Origin: Limisphaera sp. | GTDB taxonomy: Bacteria; Verrucomicrobiota; Verrucomicrobiia; Limisphaerales; Limisphaeraceae | Assembly (NCBI GenBank): GCA_025057755.1 | Contig: JANWVC010000025.1 | Span: forward strand, 124,001-188,000 | DNA length: 64,000 nt | Direction of reading: 5' to 3' | In this document: positions 35,712 through 44,696 of the stretch, piece after piece | How the letters are laid out: each line of letters begins with the position of its first letter | How positions within the stretch are numbered: position 1 is the stretch's first letter | Notes under the pieces: model-generated | Database searches by the model: none | What the model was told of the DNA's origin: nothing | What the model saw: only the letters and a program-made list of their open reading frames with translations | Program-made: the position numbers and the translations under genes

Positions 35712-37562
35712 CTATGCCAGTCCAAGGCGCACGAAGGATTCCTCGATCGACCGCGTGTCCTGGATTCGTGCCAATCGTGCGTACAGGCCCCCTGCGGCCA
35801 ACAGTTCCTCGTGTGTGCCGCGTTCCACGATTTCACCCTGCCGCAACACCAAAATTTGGTCCGCACGCCGAACAGTGCTGAGACGGTGGGCAATGACGAA
35901 GCTGGTGCGTCCACTCAGTAAACGTTCTAAAGCTTCCTGAATGAGACGCTCCGTGGCCGTGTCTACGCTGGCAGTGGCCTCGTCCAAGATGAGGATCGGG
36001 GCGTTTTTCAACAGCGCTCGGGCAATGCTGATGCGCTGCTTTTCACCCACGCTGAGTTTGATGCCGCGTTCGCCCACGTGCGTCTCATAACCCTCGGGCA
36101 ATCGCATAATAAAATCATGACAATTGGCGGCGCGGGCTGCGTTTAGAAGCTCTTCTTCAGTGGCACCAAGTCGGCCGTACAAAATGTTTTCCCGCACGGT
36201 GCCGTTAAAGAGGAAAGGCTCCTGGCTGACGATGCTGATCTGCGCGCGCAACGAATCCAATTGGATGTCCCGGATATCTTGGCCGTCGATGAGGATCCGA
36301 CCCGCAGTCGGCTCGTAGAACGCCGGCAACAAATGCACCAAGGTTGATTTGCCGGCGCCGGTGGGACCAACCAGCGCGATCATCTGGCCGGCCTCGGCCC
36401 GTAGATGGATGTGACGAAGCACTGGCGGGCCGGGTTGAGAGCGTCCTGCGCGATCCTGCGCGGGATAGGCAAAACAGACATCTTCGTAGATCACTTCGCC
36501 GCGGACGGGTGTGCGGAGTCCCGCTCGACGGTCGGGTCGTTCCGGTTCCGTGTCCAAGATGTCAAAGACGCGAGCGGCGGCCGCTCGAGCCGATTGCAAC
36601 ATTTGATTCAATCCATGCAACCGCCCGATGGGTTCATAGAAAAACATGCCTGCATACAGCATGAACGCTACAAGCTGCCCCACCTCCATCCGACCGGCCA
36701 GGACCTGGGCGCCACCAAACCACAGGATCAAGCCGATACCGAGTGCGCCCAGGAACTGCATGGAAGGTCCATACCATGCCCACGCTCGCATGACTGTGAG
36801 AGCGGCCTGTCGCACGGCGTCCGCACGCTGTGCGAACCGCCCGTCTTCATGCGATTCGCGAACGAAAGCCTTGACCTCGCGGATGCCCTGCAGATTGTCC
36901 ATCAAGAGGGCATTCAAGGCACTGGCCGCCTCTCGTTGGCGGCGGTACCGTCTGTGAGCGGTCAACGTGTACCACAAGGCACCTGCCAGCAAGAAAGGCA
37001 CGGGAACAAGCGCCACCAGGGTGAGAGCAGGACTGTACAGCCACATGAAGACCAGGGACCCCACAATGCTCAGAATTGCCACCGTGCCTTGCTCGGTTCC
37101 GTCAATGAGGAAGCGTTCCACTTGATTCACATCCTCGATCACGCGCGTCATGATGTCCCCAGTGGCGCGAGGGTTGAACCAGCTGACGGGCAGGCGCTGC
37201 AGCCGAGCATAAAGCTGACAACGCATGTCGAAAATCACATTTTGCTCGAGACGATTGTTGATGCGAATGCGCAGACTGTTGAACGCTTCCCGTAAAAAAA
37301 AGGCCGCCAACAAACCCAGGGCCGCTGGTGTTAGCCACTCCGTGCGGCCCGCCGTTACGACCTTGTCAATTAACAGGCGTGTCAGCTTCGGATACGCCAG
37401 CCCGGCCACCAGCGACAGCACCGCACAGAGCACCGTTGCCAGTACCATCCCCCAATAGGGTCTTAAATAAACTGAGACGCGGCGGATGACCTCGCCCGTA
37501 GGGCGTGGGGCAGATCGGAAGGTGGGATCCGTATGAGTCCCGTAACCAGGATGACTGCTCAT
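35712..37562 (-). CDS. ABC exporter, fused membrane and ATPase domains (MsbA-like)
   Basis: Half-transporter of 616 residues that would function as a homodimer exporting lipids or drugs. The membrane domain has six predicted helices (about residues 40-325). The ATPase domain contains Walker A GPTGAGKST, Q-loop SIVSQEPFLF, signature LSVGEKQR (instead of LSGGQ), Walker B ILILDEATASVD and the switch His in IAHRLST. Start at 37562 (MSSHPGYG); the frame is open 105 codons further but that part is low-complexity and unlike the family. Its substrate cannot be told from sequence. Confidence 0.92.
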   Translation of the reverse strand: MSSHPGYGTHTDPTFRSAPRPTGEVIRRVSVYLRPYWGMVLATVLCAVLSLVAGLAYPKLTRLLIDKVVTAGRTEWLTPAALGLLAAFFLREAFNSLRIRINNRLEQNVIFDMRCQLYARLQRLPVSWFNPRATGDIMTRVIEDVNQVERFLIDGTEQGTVAILSIVGSLVFMWLYSPALTLVALVPVPFLLAGALWYTLTAHRRYRRQREAASALNALLMDNLQGIREVKAFVRESHEDGRFAQRADAVRQAALTVMRAWAWYGPSMQFLGALGIGLILWFGGAQVLAGRMEVGQLVAFMLYAGMFFYEPIGRLHGLNQMLQSARAAAARVFDILDTEPERPDRRAGLRTPVRGEVIYEDVCFAYPAQDRAGRSQPGPPVLRHIHLRAEAGQMIALVGPTGAGKSTLVHLLPAFYEPTAGRILIDGQDIRDIQLDSLRAQISIVSQEPFLFNGTVRENILYGRLGATEEELLNAARAANCHDFIMRLPEGYETHVGERGIKLSVGEKQRISIARALLKNAPILILDEATASVDTATERLIQEALERLLSGRTSFVIAHRLSTVRRADQILVLRQGEIVERGTHEELLAAGGLYARLARIQDTRSIEESFVRLGLA

Positions 37563-38007
37563 GGCCGGATTTGAGACTCGGGCTCCCGCAGGGTTGAGCG
37601 GGCTTGCAAAGCAGCGCTGCGCCGCGTCAAGGGGCTCCTTACCGGGCGCTCCCGCCGGCATGGATCGAGTGTTGCGATTGTTGCCTGCGTTGCCATGACT
37701 TTGAATGTGGGCAAAACGACGTTTGGACGCAACCGGTGGGTCTGATTGCGCAGTTTGCATGCAGCCCGTGGCGCCCCAATTCTGAGCTCCCGCTCCCAGG
37801 ACATTGGCGGCCGAACGGTCGCACGGGTTCACGCTGAACTGGTTCAGGAACTGCTGGGAGTCCGAGTCACCGGGCATGCGTCAAGAGGTAATCGTTGTCT
37901 CCATGGCTCAGAAGTCCATTCCCTGAGTTACGCGTCAGCGCAGTCGCGCACCGATTTGGGAGCGCCGCGAGGTTGCATGCCCAAGCATGGTTATTATTCT
38001 CCCAGCC
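37563..38007. other. Divergent intergenic region between ABC exporter and LOG-family gene
   Basis: About 445 bases with promoters expected on both sides. I could not identify convincing hexamers or inverted repeats. Confidence 0.35.
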
Positions 38008-38691
38008 ATGGACAATCACCAGAACAACCAGTTCATCAAAGAGGATCCGTGGCGGGTGTTCCGCATCATGGCAGAGTTTGTGGACTCGTTTGAAGTCATG
38101 TCGCGTGTGGGACCCGCCGTATCGATCTTTGGCTCCGCCAGGATGAAGCGTACCGATCCTTACTATCGAGCAGCCCAGAACTTGGCTCGTGAACTGGCCA
38201 AACACGGCTTTGCGGTCATTACCGGCGGGGGGCCGGGCATTATGGAGGCGGCCAATAAAGGAGCGGCGCTCGCCCGCGGCAAATCGGTCGGGTTAAATAT
38301 TGAGTTACCACGCGAGCAACAAAGCAACCGTTACGCCAACATCCCGCTGCATTTTCACTATTTCTTTGCGCGGAAGGTGTGTTTTGTGAAGTACAGTTGC
38401 GGCTTTGTGTTTATGCCGGGTGGGTATGGCACATTGGATGAGCTGGCCGAAATTTCTACATTGATCCAGACCGAACGCATTCCCAAGTATCCCATGATCC
38501 TTTTCGGTCGCCAGTTTTGGGTCGGTTTGTTGGAGTGGATGCGTCGGGAGATGTTGGGCCGCTCTTACATCAGTCCGGGCGATCTGGAACTGTTTATGAT
38601 CACGGACAGTGTGGACGAGGCCGTGCAAGCAATTGTGCCGCATCGCCCGAAGCAAGATCAGCCCCAGCGCGTCGCGCGAGCGTTTGCTTGA
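38008..38691 (+). CDS. LOG-family protein (TIGR00730-type nucleotide 5'-monophosphate phosphoribohydrolase fold)
   Basis: Rossmann-fold protein of 227 residues. It has GGGPGIMEAANKGA (about 73-86) and PGGYGTLDE (137-145), the LOG signature that binds phosphoribose. Family members hydrolyse nucleotide 5'-monophosphates; some make cytokinin in plants and actinobacteria. The longer R-x8-KV-x-F segment (FFARKVCFVKYS) is of the bacterial group. Start chosen at 38008 (MDNHQNN); an upstream ATG at 37987 is possible. pabB follows 27 nt later. Confidence 0.88.
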   Translation: MDNHQNNQFIKEDPWRVFRIMAEFVDSFEVMSRVGPAVSIFGSARMKRTDPYYRAAQNLARELAKHGFAVITGGGPGIMEAANKGAALARGKSVGLNIELPREQQSNRYANIPLHFHYFFARKVCFVKYSCGFVFMPGGYGTLDELAEISTLIQTERIPKYPMILFGRQFWVGLLEWMRREMLGRSYISPGDLELFMITDSVDEAVQAIVPHRPKQDQPQRVARAFA

Positions 38692-38718
38692 AGGCGTTGC
38701 CCGGGTATAGTGGGATCC

Positions 38719-40185
38719 ATGTATTCGACCGTCCGTGAATGGCGGCACGCCCCTCCGCCAGAGGCAATTGCGGATGCTGTGGCTGAGGAGCCAGGGGTGG
38801 TGTTGTTTCTCGGTGGATGGCCGACTGTCCAGCAGGCACGCTTTTCCCTGTTCGCTCGAAGGCCATTCTTGACCGTTCAAATTTGGGGGTCGCGTCTAGA
38901 ACTGATCCGGTACGACTTGCCAGGGGAAAGGATCGGAGTTGAGGTAAGTTATGGCAACCCGTGGAGCTGGTTACACGGCTTATGGGCTCGATTTGAGCTT
39001 CGTCAAGAACCGGATTTGCCCTTCCCTCTGGGCGGAATGTTTGGCTTCTGGGGTTACGACCTGAATCGATTCTTAGAGCCGACGGTGCTACCTCGCGCCG
39101 CGCGCGACCTGGGATTGCCGGACGCCTGGATCGGTTTCTACGACAGTGTGGTGTGTTGGGACCACGCCTTGGGTAAGACTTGGATCGTCGCCACGGGACT
39201 ATGTCCCGACGGCACAATTTCTCCATGGAGAGCGCGTCTGCACGTGGAAGCTTGGGAACAGTTGGGGGAAAAATGTCGGGCTCAACCATCGCGATCCAGA
39301 GACGGGGCGTGGGGCGGATGCTTGAGAACCAGCTTGCCGCGCGAGGCATTTCTTCAACGAGTGCAGCGTGCGCTTGCCTACATTCGGCAGGGGCATATAT
39401 ACCAAGTGAACCTTTCACAAAGGCTCAGTGTGTGTGGGCAGGGGTCAGCTTGGCCCGTGTTCCGCCGATTGCGGGAGATTTGCCCTGCCCCAGGCTCTGC
39501 ATGGCTGAACGCCGGCTCGTTTCAATTGTTGTCGGCAAGTCCAGAGTTGTTCCTGCAGATCAGCGGGGCTCACGTGGTTACCCGCCCCATTAAAGGCACG
39601 CGTCCGCGCGGTGGCGATCCCGAATCGGATGCACGGCTGGCCGAGGAGTTGCTGGCGAGCCCCAAGGAAAACGCCGAGCTGGTGATGATCACAGATCTTC
39701 TGCGCAATGACCTTGGCCGAATCTGTGAGTACGGATCGGTAAGGGTGCGGGAGCTGGCGCGTGTGGAGAGTCATCCTCGCGTGCATCATTTAGTCTCCAC
39801 TGTGGAAGGCCGGTTACGATGCGGCTGCTCCCACTTGGAGGCATTGGCTGCGATGTTCCCGGGCGGAAGCGTGACGGGAGCTCCAAAGGTGCGAGCCATG
39901 CAAATCATTGAGGAGCTTGAGCCGGTGCAGCGCGGCTTTTTCACGGGCACGTTGGGCTACCTTGGGTTCAATCGCGAAAGCCGGTTGCACATGATGATTC
40001 GAACTGCCTGTCGCATTGGCCGATGGATGCACCACCCGGTGGGAGCTGGGATCGTGGCAGACTCGGACCCAGAGGCTGAATACGAAGAGACCTTGGCGAA
40101 GGCAAAGGGGTGGTGGGAGGCTCTCCAACAGTCCGGGTCCTCGCGAGTTGCCCAGCCCGTTTTGGCCGCATCGCTCAGCTCATGA
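38719..40185 (+). CDS. pabB: Aminodeoxychorismate synthase component I
   Basis: Converts chorismate (with ammonia from PabA) to 4-amino-4-deoxychorismate for folate. About 488 residues. The decisive motif is RPIKGTRPRG: Lys in place of the Ala in the PIAGT of anthranilate synthase marks PabB rather than TrpE. Other chorismate-binding blocks: YQVNLSQRL, SPELFL, ENAELVMITDLLRNDLGR, FPGGSVTGAPKVRAMQIIEELE and GAGIVADSDPEAEYEE. A GTG at 38710 lies in frame three codons earlier. It overlaps pabC by ATGA. No pabA (glutaminase) is seen in the window. Confidence 0.94.
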   Translation: MYSTVREWRHAPPPEAIADAVAEEPGVVLFLGGWPTVQQARFSLFARRPFLTVQIWGSRLELIRYDLPGERIGVEVSYGNPWSWLHGLWARFELRQEPDLPFPLGGMFGFWGYDLNRFLEPTVLPRAARDLGLPDAWIGFYDSVVCWDHALGKTWIVATGLCPDGTISPWRARLHVEAWEQLGEKCRAQPSRSRDGAWGGCLRTSLPREAFLQRVQRALAYIRQGHIYQVNLSQRLSVCGQGSAWPVFRRLREICPAPGSAWLNAGSFQLLSASPELFLQISGAHVVTRPIKGTRPRGGDPESDARLAEELLASPKENAELVMITDLLRNDLGRICEYGSVRVRELARVESHPRVHHLVSTVEGRLRCGCSHLEALAAMFPGGSVTGAPKVRAMQIIEELEPVQRGFFTGTLGYLGFNRESRLHMMIRTACRIGRWMHHPVGAGIVADSDPEAEYEETLAKAKGWWEALQQSGSSRVAQPVLAASLSS

Positions 40186-41048
40186 CGGTCTTTCATAACG
40201 GACGTTACGTGTCGGCAGAAGAGGCGCATGTCTCCATTTGGGACCGCGGCTTGCTTTATGGCGACGGCGTTTTTGAGACCTTGCCCGTGGTAAACGGCCG
40301 ACCTTTTCTATGGAAAGAACATTTGCACCGTTGGCGCGCAGGAGCGAGCTTCCTTGGCATTGCTGTGCCTCTGGATGAAGCGGTTTTGAGGACGGCTGCT
40401 GAAGAACTGATGGAGCGGAACCAGTTGTCGGATGGCGTATTGCGTCTGACCCTAACGCGGGGGCCGGGACCACGCGGCTACTCGCCACGCGGCGCCGGTC
40501 CGCCCACGTTGATCATGACCTTGGAACCGTCTGGAACAACGTCGGGTCAACCCAAAAGCTGGGATGTTATTACCGCGCAAACCCGGGCTCCGGCCCCCGG
40601 TCCACTCTCGGCCTACAAGACTTGCAATCGGCTGGCGCAAGTTCTGGCCCGCGCGGAGGCGGACGCCGCAGGGGCCCACGAAGCCCTCTTGACGGACGGC
40701 GAGGGTCGGGTGATCGAGGCTTCCGCCGCAAATGTTTTCTGGGTTGATGAAGCTGGTTTATGGAGTCCAGGTCCCGAGCAGGGCGCACTGGACGGCATCA
40801 CGCGCCGCTGGGTGCTGGCATTTTGCCGATCTCGAGGATGGCCCGTGCACACGGCTGCGGCGGGCATTGACCAGGTGCGTCGTGCGATGGGCATTTTTTT
40901 GACTCTGAGCACATTGGGGGTGGTGGAGATCGTTCGGTGGGATGGACAGGCGGTCCATCGTTGGTCCGCAGTCCGCGAGCTCCAAGAGGCATACGCGGCC
41001 GCCCTCCAAACGAACACCGAGCTCCGCTCCGTCACGGGGGATCCATAA
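40182..41048 (+). CDS. pabC: 4-amino-4-deoxychorismate lyase (class IV aminotransferase fold)
   Basis: Removes pyruvate from aminodeoxychorismate to give p-aminobenzoate. A 288-residue PLP fold-type IV protein: SIWDRGLLYGDGVFETL, the PLP lysine in YKTCNRLAQVLA, EASAANVFWV and GALDGITRRWVL. Branched-chain or D-amino acid aminotransferases share this fold, but the ATGA overlap with pabB argues strongly for PabC. The upstream frame extension lies inside pabB and was rejected. Confidence 0.92.
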   Translation: MTVFHNGRYVSAEEAHVSIWDRGLLYGDGVFETLPVVNGRPFLWKEHLHRWRAGASFLGIAVPLDEAVLRTAAEELMERNQLSDGVLRLTLTRGPGPRGYSPRGAGPPTLIMTLEPSGTTSGQPKSWDVITAQTRAPAPGPLSAYKTCNRLAQVLARAEADAAGAHEALLTDGEGRVIEASAANVFWVDEAGLWSPGPEQGALDGITRRWVLAFCRSRGWPVHTAAAGIDQVRRAMGIFLTLSTLGVVEIVRWDGQAVHRWSAVRELQEAYAAALQTNTELRSVTGDP

Positions 41049-41101
41049 CACGCGGTATCCGGACACAAACCGACGCATGAGTCTGCCTAACGGAAGGAGG
41101 A

Positions 41102-41130
41102 TTGACTGATCGTGTGGATTAGCTTCTACT
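41102..41130 (+). promoter_or_regulatory. Possible sigma-70 promoter of the LysR gene
   Basis: TTGACT (41102-41107), 17-base spacer, TCTACT (41125-41130). The start site would fall at about the LysR ATG (41137), implying a leaderless or nearly leaderless mRNA; consistent with this, no Shine-Dalgarno lies at normal distance. Confidence 0.3.
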
Positions 41131-41136
41131 CTTCTT

Positions 41137-42027
41137 ATGCAAATTGAAAGTTTGAAAGTCTTTTGTGACCTAGCAGAAACCGAGAGTTTTACCAAGGCAG
41201 CTCAAATCAATGGGGTTACGCAATCAGCGGTCAGCCAGCAGATCAGCTCGCTGGAGCGCCAGTTTAAGTCCCTGCTGATCGAACGAAGCAAAAAGCGCTT
41301 CCGTCTGACCCGCGAGGGGGAAGTGTTGTACCAGTACAGTAAGCAGATTATCGCCACTTACGAGGCGTTGCATCATCGGCTGCAGGAACTCAAGGACATC
41401 ATCTCAGGCACGATCCGAGTTTCCACCATTTACAGCATCGGCTTGCATGATCTTCCGCCCTATATCAAACATTTCATGAAAACCTATCCCACGGTGACTG
41501 TGCAGGTGGATTACCGGCACGCTGACCAGGTTTACGAGGACGTGTTGGGCAACGTGGTGGACTTGGGCTTGGTGGCGTACCCTAGCCGTGACAGCAAGTT
41601 GGAGATCGTCCCGTTGCGCAAAACCCCCATGGTAGTGATTTGCGCGCCGGACCATCCATTGGCGAAGTCCAAAACCCTCAAGCTCCGCGCCTTAGAGGGA
41701 GAAAAGTTCGTGGGATTCCGTCCAGACATTCCTACACGAAAGGCATTGGATCGGGTGATGCGGGAGCATGGAGTTACCGTCCGGTACGTGATGGAGTTCG
41801 ACAACATCGAGACGGTTAAACGAGCGGTCGAGATCGGCGCGGGCATTTCGGTGGTGCCGCAAACCACGGTGACCCAGGAGGTCAACAACCGCACATTGGT
41901 GGCCATCCCGTTGGAAGAGGGCCGGATTGAAAGGCCGATTGCGGCCATCCTAAAAAAGAATAAGGTGTTGTCGCCCGCCATGAAACATTTTCTGGCCCTG
42001 TTGAAAGAGGATCTAGCAACCGCCTGA
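41137..42027 (+). CDS. LysR-type transcriptional regulator
   Basis: DNA-binding regulator of 296 residues. Winged helix-turn-helix at 1-60 (LKVFCDLAETESFTKAAQINGVTQSAVSQQISSLE), then a periplasmic-binding-protein-like effector domain with the DLGLVAYPSRD and GAGISVVPQTTV segments. The substrate domain resembles CysB/Cbl-type regulators by wording, but the effector is unknown. It lies 88 nt after pabC and before coaD; its targets could be adjacent or distant. Confidence 0.92.
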   Translation: MQIESLKVFCDLAETESFTKAAQINGVTQSAVSQQISSLERQFKSLLIERSKKRFRLTREGEVLYQYSKQIIATYEALHHRLQELKDIISGTIRVSTIYSIGLHDLPPYIKHFMKTYPTVTVQVDYRHADQVYEDVLGNVVDLGLVAYPSRDSKLEIVPLRKTPMVVICAPDHPLAKSKTLKLRALEGEKFVGFRPDIPTRKALDRVMREHGVTVRYVMEFDNIETVKRAVEIGAGISVVPQTTVTQEVNNRTLVAIPLEEGRIERPIAAILKKNKVLSPAMKHFLALLKEDLATA

Positions 42028-42416
42028 CTGAAGTTCGTGGGACTCTTGAAAGAAGCGGCTGGTCCCGCGGGACCGTCGTTTTCGCGCACCGCTCTTGCTT
42101 TTGAAATCTGCACGCCCGCTGCGTCGCAGCGGCGACGTTGGCGCGCGCCGGTGCATGGCGTTTGAGCTGGCTTTCTCCGGCCGGGACTGGCATCTGCCGC
42201 GATTGGAAAGGGCACGAGGTGCAACTGGCGTAGGGATCAGGGGCGGTTGTTGATATTGGGCTTGTCCGCACTCCGGTACATCGCTGTGGCGCCAGCCACG
42301 ATTGAATCCTTTTCTTGAAACCAGGGGCAGCGGCTTGCAATCTCCGCCACGGCCATCAGCTTCGGTGTGCGGGATTCCCATTGGGTCGGCCAGAGACTCA
42401 TGCTAAATTGCTGCAC
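42028..42416. other. Intergenic region between lysR and coaD
   Basis: About 390 bases without a recognisable gene. It contains the 14-base palindrome GGTCCCGCGGGACC (42061-42074) listed separately. Frames through this region on either strand lack motifs. Confidence 0.4.
42061..42082 (+). terminator. Possible lysR terminator (GC palindrome)
   Basis: GGTCC-CGCG-GGACC followed by GTCGTTTT, 33 bases after the lysR stop. Short stem and only four Ts, so it might instead be a protein-binding palindrome. Confidence 0.35.
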
Positions 42417-42911
42417 ATGGGACTGGTGGTTTACGCAGGGAGTTTTGATCCGATCACCAATGGACATGTAGACGTGGCCGAGCGGGCGGCACGTTTGTTT
42501 GACCGGGTAGTGGTAGCTGTGGCGCGCAATGACGGCAAGCGGCCCTTGTTTACCATTGAGGAGCGTGTGGAGCTGGTGCGGGAAGCAATCGCCCATATTC
42601 CCAACGCGGAGGCAGACACCTTTGGAGGGTTGCTGGCAGATTATGTCCGACGCCGCGGCGCCCAGGCCGTCGTCCGGGGATTGCGGGCCGTGTCAGATTT
42701 CGAATTTGAATTCCAACTGGCCTTGATGAATCGTAAGCTCAACGAATCCTTTGAGACGATTTTCATGATGCCCAACGAAAGCTACACTTTTCTCAGTTCG
42801 CGCCTGGTTAAGGAAATCGCAGCGTTGGGAGGTGAAGTGGAACCTTTTGTGCCGCCGGTGGTTCGGCGCGCCTTGCTCCACAAGTTGCACGGAACCTGTC
42901 ATGCGCCATGA
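42417..42911 (+). CDS. coaD: Phosphopantetheine adenylyltransferase
   Basis: Penultimate step of coenzyme A synthesis. A 164-residue nucleotidyltransferase: YAGSFDPITNGHVDV (the T/HxGH motif), VRGLRAVSDFEFEFQLALMNRKL, and the FLSSRLVKEIA segment corresponding to the usual ISSTxVREIA. Start at 42417 (MGLVVYAGSFDP); the upstream open frame is not conserved. Overlaps the next gene by ATGA. CoA supply and the fatty-acid genes downstream make a functional cluster. Confidence 0.96.
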   Translation: MGLVVYAGSFDPITNGHVDVAERAARLFDRVVVAVARNDGKRPLFTIEERVELVREAIAHIPNAEADTFGGLLADYVRRRGAQAVVRGLRAVSDFEFEFQLALMNRKLNESFETIFMMPNESYTFLSSRLVKEIAALGGEVEPFVPPVVRRALLHKLHGTCHAP

Positions 42912-43399
42912 AACCTTTACAGGTCAGTTTGGAGAGATTACTTCGGGAAGAAATCCGCCTGGCAGGACACCTGACTGCCGAAGCATTGGAATTGGAGACG
43001 CGCGACGAACTGATCCGAGTGGCAGGTCCGTTGACCTATGCCTTGCGGGTAAGCCGTGTGTCGGACGATTTGGTGGTGGAAGGTTCGTTGGCGTTGGATC
43101 TGGATTGTACCTGTGTCCGATGCCTGCGGGCCATGACGTATCGAGTCTCTCTGCCTACTTGGCGCTGCGTTGTGCCTTTGACGGGTCCGGAGCAGGCGGT
43201 ACGGGAAGGAGATTTGGTGGACTTGACCCCGTATGTGCGCGACGATATCGTGCTAGCGTTTCCGCTCCATCCATTATGCGAGCCGGGATGCCCCGGCGTG
43301 TTGTATTCGGAACCCAACGGGGGGCATGCCTCAGGGGCGGGAGGGTGGTCTAATTCACCCTCGGTTTGGTCCAAGTTGGATGAACTGAAATTAGACTGA
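42908..43399 (+). CDS. DUF177/YceD-family protein
   Basis: Conserved 163-residue protein nearly always encoded before rpmF; the family is linked to 23S rRNA/ribosome assembly. Visible hallmarks: CTCVRCLRAM in the middle (two Cys), DLTPYVRDDIVLAFPLHPLC (the conserved L-P-x-C core) and CEPGCPG. The four cysteines could bind a metal. Overlaps coaD (ATGA) and precedes rpmF by 10 nt, as expected. Confidence 0.9.
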   Translation: MKPLQVSLERLLREEIRLAGHLTAEALELETRDELIRVAGPLTYALRVSRVSDDLVVEGSLALDLDCTCVRCLRAMTYRVSLPTWRCVVPLTGPEQAVREGDLVDLTPYVRDDIVLAFPLHPLCEPGCPGVLYSEPNGGHASGAGGWSNSPSVWSKLDELKLD

Positions 43400-43409
43400 A
43401 GGAAAGTTT

Positions 43410-43598
43410 ATGGGTGTACCGAAGCGAAAGCCTTCACGCAGCCGTCAACGAATGCGGAGGGCCTACAACAGCGTTATGCGATTGCCGCAGTTGAGCCCTT
43501 GTCCGCAATGCGGCGAACCGACCCGGCCCCATCGGGTTTGCCCCGCGTGTGGCTATTACAAGGGTCGCCAGATCTTGAGCGTCACTGCGGAAGGGTGA
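43410..43598 (+). CDS. rpmF: 50S ribosomal protein L32
   Basis: 62 residues: basic MGVPKRKPSRSRQRMRRA start and zinc-ribbon cysteines in CPQCGEP and CPACGYYKGRQIL. The Cys-containing form suggests a zinc-binding L32. GGAAAG precedes the start. It is the middle gene of DUF177-rpmF-plsX-fabH, the classic order. Confidence 0.96.
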   Translation: MGVPKRKPSRSRQRMRRAYNSVMRLPQLSPCPQCGEPTRPHRVCPACGYYKGRQILSVTAEG

Positions 43599-43617
43599 GG
43601 TGTCGTTCCGGGAACAG

Positions 43618-43652
43618 GGCGGCGGCTTGGAGGTCGCCGCCGCCGTTGTTTT
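43618..43652 (+). promoter_or_regulatory. Hairpin with T tract between rpmF and plsX, carrying GGAGG in its loop
   Basis: A perfect 9-bp stem GGCGGCGGC/GCCGCCGCC (43618-43626 with 43636-43644), 9-base loop containing GGAGG (43629-43633), then GTTGTTTT ending directly at the plsX ATG (43653). It looks like an attenuator reducing readthrough from rpmF. It also holds the only Shine-Dalgarno-like sequence for plsX, 19 bases from the ATG in linear sequence. Confidence 0.5.
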
Positions 43653-44696
43653 ATGAGGGTTGCGGTCGATGTGATGGGAGGCGACCATGGCCCGGACGTG
43701 GTCGTGGGCGGGCTCAAGATGGCGTTGGAGGCGGGTTTTCTCCCAGAGAAACTCTACCTGGTTGGTCAGCGCCCGTCTATTGACCAGGCCTTACGAATGC
43801 ACGGGCTGCGCCTGGAGGGTCTGGAAATCGTTCATGCGAACGAGGTCTTGACCATGGAGGATCGGCCTGTACACGCAGTGCGCCGCAAGCCCGACTGCTC
43901 GATTGTCCGGGCCATGGAACTGGTAGCGACCGCACAGGCCGATGCGGTGATCTCGATGGGCAACACCGGAGGTATCTTTGCGGCGGCTACGTTTAAGCTG
44001 GGCCGGTTGCCAGGGGTGGACCGGGGCGCCATTGCCGCTGTGATCCCCACGCCTGAGCATGCTTTCGTCCTGGTTGATGCGGGAGCCAATATTGAGTGCA
44101 AACCGCAACACTTGGTGCAATACGCGGTGATGGGCAGTGTGTATGCCCGGAAAGTTCTGCAGATGGAACGGCCGCGTGTGGGATTGATGAATGTAGGCCG
44201 GGAAGACGGTAAGGGCAATGAACTGACCCAGGAAGCCTTCCGGCTATTGAGACAAACGCACTTGAATTTTGTCGGGAACATAGAAGGCCACGATTTGTTT
44301 GCGGACCGGGTCGACGTCGTGGTTACAGACGGCTTTGTGGGGAATGTGATTCTCAAAACTTGCGAGAGTTTGGCCCTGGCCATGTTTGGCATGCTGAGAC
44401 GGGAGCTCAATCGCAACGTCAAACGCCGGTTGGGCGCCATCTTGGCCAGTAACGCGTTTCGCGCCCTTCGACGTCGGCTTGATCCGGAGGCCTATGGGGG
44501 CGCACCTCTTTTGGGCTTCCGGGGCACGGTCCTGAAGGTGCATGGATCAGCCCGGGAACGCGCTTGGTGCAGTGCCTTGTTGATTACTGCGGAGACGCTC
44601 CGGCACCACGTGCGCGAGCTGATTGCCAGGGAAATTGCAGCCGTCAACTCCGTGTTGGCAGGCCAACCGGCGACTTCGGCCTCCAGTTTGACATGA
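43653..44696 (+). CDS. plsX: Phosphate acyltransferase PlsX
   Basis: Makes acyl-phosphate from acyl-ACP for phospholipid synthesis. 347 residues beginning MRVAVDVMGGDHGPD, with SMGNTGG (substrate-binding), VDAGANIECKPQHLVQYAVMG, and the GNVILKTCES / LLGFRGTVLKVHG blocks. Full length. The start is fixed by the family N-terminus. Overlaps fabH by ATGA. Confidence 0.96.
   Translation: MRVAVDVMGGDHGPDVVVGGLKMALEAGFLPEKLYLVGQRPSIDQALRMHGLRLEGLEIVHANEVLTMEDRPVHAVRRKPDCSIVRAMELVATAQADAVISMGNTGGIFAAATFKLGRLPGVDRGAIAAVIPTPEHAFVLVDAGANIECKPQHLVQYAVMGSVYARKVLQMERPRVGLMNVGREDGKGNELTQEAFRLLRQTHLNFVGNIEGHDLFADRVDVVVTDGFVGNVILKTCESLALAMFGMLRRELNRNVKRRLGAILASNAFRALRRRLDPEAYGGAPLLGFRGTVLKVHGSARERAWCSALLITAETLRHHVRELIAREIAAVNSVLAGQPATSASSLT

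Noticed and set aside
34644-37562. Integrative element bounded by the tyrosine recombinase
   Set aside because: No tRNA target, direct repeats, phage or conjugation genes nearby; the recombinase looks like housekeeping Xer.
41094-41148. Short leader peptide (GTG at 41113) before lysR with AAGGAGG upstream
   Set aside because: Twelve-base spacing and only 11 codons; more easily explained by chance next to the promoter.
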